Positions 5,774-6,474 of a stretch of 6,474 bases of DNA are shown piece after piece. The stretch comes from Firmicutes bacterium UBA994 (GTDB lineage Bacteria > Bacillota > UBA994). The stretch covers positions 1 to 6,474 of the forward strand of contig DBBC01000068.1 of the NCBI GenBank assembly GCA_002292025.1, written 5' to 3'. The notes under the pieces were generated by a model. The model saw only the letters and a program-made list of their open reading frames with translations, was not told the DNA's origin and searched no databases. A program made the position numbers and the translations under genes. Numbering within the stretch: the first letter of the stretch is position 1; each line of letters opens with the position of its first letter.

Positions 5774-6351
5774 CAGGAAAGCCTCCTTCGCTCAGCCACC
5801 ATAGCGGTTAGAGCCTCAAGTTGTGGAATTCCGGCGTCGCGCAAGGTAATATTCGCATCTTCGTGCCCGGCCTCACCGCAGATGGCGATAGTATAGCAGT
5901 CTGTTCCCCCGCGAATAATTTTTAGCGCCATATTGGCGTAGTGACAATGCACACCCACAAACACGCAAACATCGATCTTGTTGTGCCAAATAGTGAGGTT
6001 GGGATGGTTAGGGTTAATCTCTATGGCAGGGTTAATCATGGGGTACTTGGGGCGGTAATCCGGCATGGGAATAACGCGCGCACCGGCGGTATCCGCTAGT
6101 TTGCGCACAGCAGCAGCTTTTTCCGCCACACCTGCTTTCCATTCCCACAAGACATTAGGCCCGGGAAAAAAGAACGGTCGTTTAGCGCTGAGGAGCTTGT
6201 CCACGATGGCGGACAGCGCTTCCTGTTCGGGCACCTCGCGCCCTTCAATCAGCGCGTACCCTACGTCCGGCAGCGCGATGCCTTCACAGGCCGCCGCCGG
6301 TGGCAGATACCCCTCCGGGCCTGCCAACACACGATACTTCGTCAAAATCAT
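5773..6351 (-). CDS. CODH beta / ACDS epsilon-like protein, possible extra subunit of the oxidoreductase
   Basis: The 192-residue product resembles the CO dehydrogenase beta/acetyl-CoA decarbonylase-synthase epsilon family (the CdhB fold, a Rossmann-like domain). Residues about 56-65 (SAKRPFFFPG) match the conserved start of that fold, KLADTAGARVIPMPD (84-98) the next strand-helix, IDVCVFVGVHCHYANMALK (126-144) the characteristic central segment, and YTIAICGEAGHEDANITL (153-170) the C-terminal part with a conserved asparagine. In methanogens the epsilon subunit sits in a CO dehydrogenase complex, but no such genes are visible here. It is the first gene of the operon and is fused by TGATG to alpha, which suggests a joint role. 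ATG 6351 abuts the G-run, so TTG 6345 (GGGGGG at 6-nt spacing) may be the true start. The frame stays open upstream, but the 6432 GTG falls before the predicted transcription start. Confidence 0.72.
   Translation of the reverse strand: MILTKYRVLAGPEGYLPPAAACEGIALPDVGYALIEGREVPEQEALSAIVDKLLSAKRPFFFPGPNVLWEWKAGVAEKAAAVRKLADTAGARVIPMPDYRPKYPMINPAIEINPNHPNLTIWHNKIDVCVFVGVHCHYANMALKIIRGGTDCYTIAICGEAGHEDANITLRDAGIPQLEALTAMVAERRRLS
5782..5788 (-). promoter_or_regulatory. porA: Strong ribosome binding site of the alpha gene
   Basis: AAGGAGG on the minus strand lies 8 nt before the alpha ATG, inside the last codons of the upstream gene. It supports independent, efficient initiation as well as coupling through TGATG. 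Confidence 0.8.
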
Positions 6352-6380
6352 CCCCCCGTAGAATAGTTGAAGTCCCTTGA

Positions 6381-6418
6381 GCAACATACAATATTTGCGG
6401 GCAAAAGTCCATCTTTTG
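6381..6418 (-). other. Two small hairpins in the operon leader
   Basis: CAAAAG (6413-6418) can pair with CTTTTG (6402-6407) around a 5-nt loop, and GCAAATA (6392-6398) with TATGTTGC (6381-6388) with one bulged base and a TTG loop. The first would stand at the very 5' end of a transcript starting near 6417. Both are short, and no known riboswitch was recognised. Confidence 0.3.
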
Positions 6419-6421
6419 TGC

Positions 6422-6450
6422 TTATTCTTCACAAGCCGTGTAAGTCCTGC
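6422..6450 (-). promoter_or_regulatory. SigH-type promoter of the oxidoreductase operon
   Basis: On the minus strand GCAGGACTT (6442-6450) is followed after 11 nt by GAAGAATAA (6422-6430), matching RnAGGAwWW and RnnGAATww except for one C in the -35 element. The spacing equals that of the promoter at 1074-1100. The transcript would start near 6417 and have a leader of about 65 nt. A weaker SigA-like alternative, TGGACT (6406-6411), 17 nt, TATGTT (6383-6388), lies inside that leader. Confidence 0.65.
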
Positions 6451-6474
6451 CTGCCGATTGGATCTAGAATTGCG

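Noticed and set aside
2965..5896. Several plus-strand open frames of 60-144 codons opposite the oxidoreductase genes
   Set aside because: They are antisense shadows of well-identified genes, have no recognisable domains and no convincing ribosome sites.
6383..6411. SigA-like promoter TGGACT-17 nt-TATGTT
   Set aside because: Only 4 of 6 matches in each element; the SigH-type element upstream is far stronger. Kept only as an alternative.
6352..6432. N-terminal extension of the CODH-epsilon-like protein beginning at GTG 6432
   Set aside because: It has no good ribosome site, no family similarity, and lies before the transcription start predicted from the SigH-type promoter; the frame being open to the edge is likely chance.
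6441..6474. 3' end of a tRNA at the right edge
   Set aside because: No T-arm consensus or acceptor stem can be made; the sequence is explained by the SigH -35 element and flanking DNA.

Overview
The window looks like a piece of the chromosome of an anaerobic, probably spore-forming Bacillota (Clostridia-like, moderate GC). The signs are a four-subunit ferredoxin-dependent 2-oxoacid oxidoreductase, a VanY-type peptidase lipoprotein, strong AGGAGG ribosome sites with several GTG starts, and two promoters that fit the consensus of the sporulation/transition sigma factor SigH. No genus can be named from this alone.

Layout, left to right. 1-1038 (minus): first 346 residues of a membrane-anchored PAS-PAS-GGDEF signalling protein, cut by the window edge, with a SigH-type promoter at 1074-1100. 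1101-1192: an A/T tract and a degenerate tandem repeat. 1193-1909 (minus): deoD purine-nucleoside phosphorylase. 1910-2029: divergent intergenic region. 2030-2827 (plus): M15-family D,D-carboxypeptidase lipoprotein. 2830-2897: terminator between convergent units, with its T-rich side facing the minus-strand operon. 2904-6351 (minus): a tight five-gene operon, in transcription order a CODH-beta/ACDS-epsilon-like protein, then oxidoreductase alpha, beta, gamma and a small delta ferredoxin. 6352-6474: operon leader and a second SigH-type promoter (6422-6450).

The operon genes overlap or nearly touch (TGATG, GTGACTAA, GTGACTAA, then a 15-nt gap whose ribosome site begins in the gamma stop codon), so they are probably translated in a coupled way as one complex. 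Alpha and beta would bind TPP and the 2-oxoacid, beta carries the proximal [4Fe-4S] site, gamma is the CoA/domain III subunit, and delta is a 2[4Fe-4S] ferredoxin passing electrons to soluble ferredoxin. The first gene has no place in the standard four-subunit enzyme and may be a fifth, unassigned partner. The exact substrate (pyruvate, a branched 2-oxoacid or something else) cannot be settled from sequence.

The most notable regulatory signal is that both minus-strand units on the flanks, the oxidoreductase operon and the cyclic-di-GMP-type signalling gene, carry the same AGGA-17-nt-GAAT arrangement, suggesting common control by SigH.
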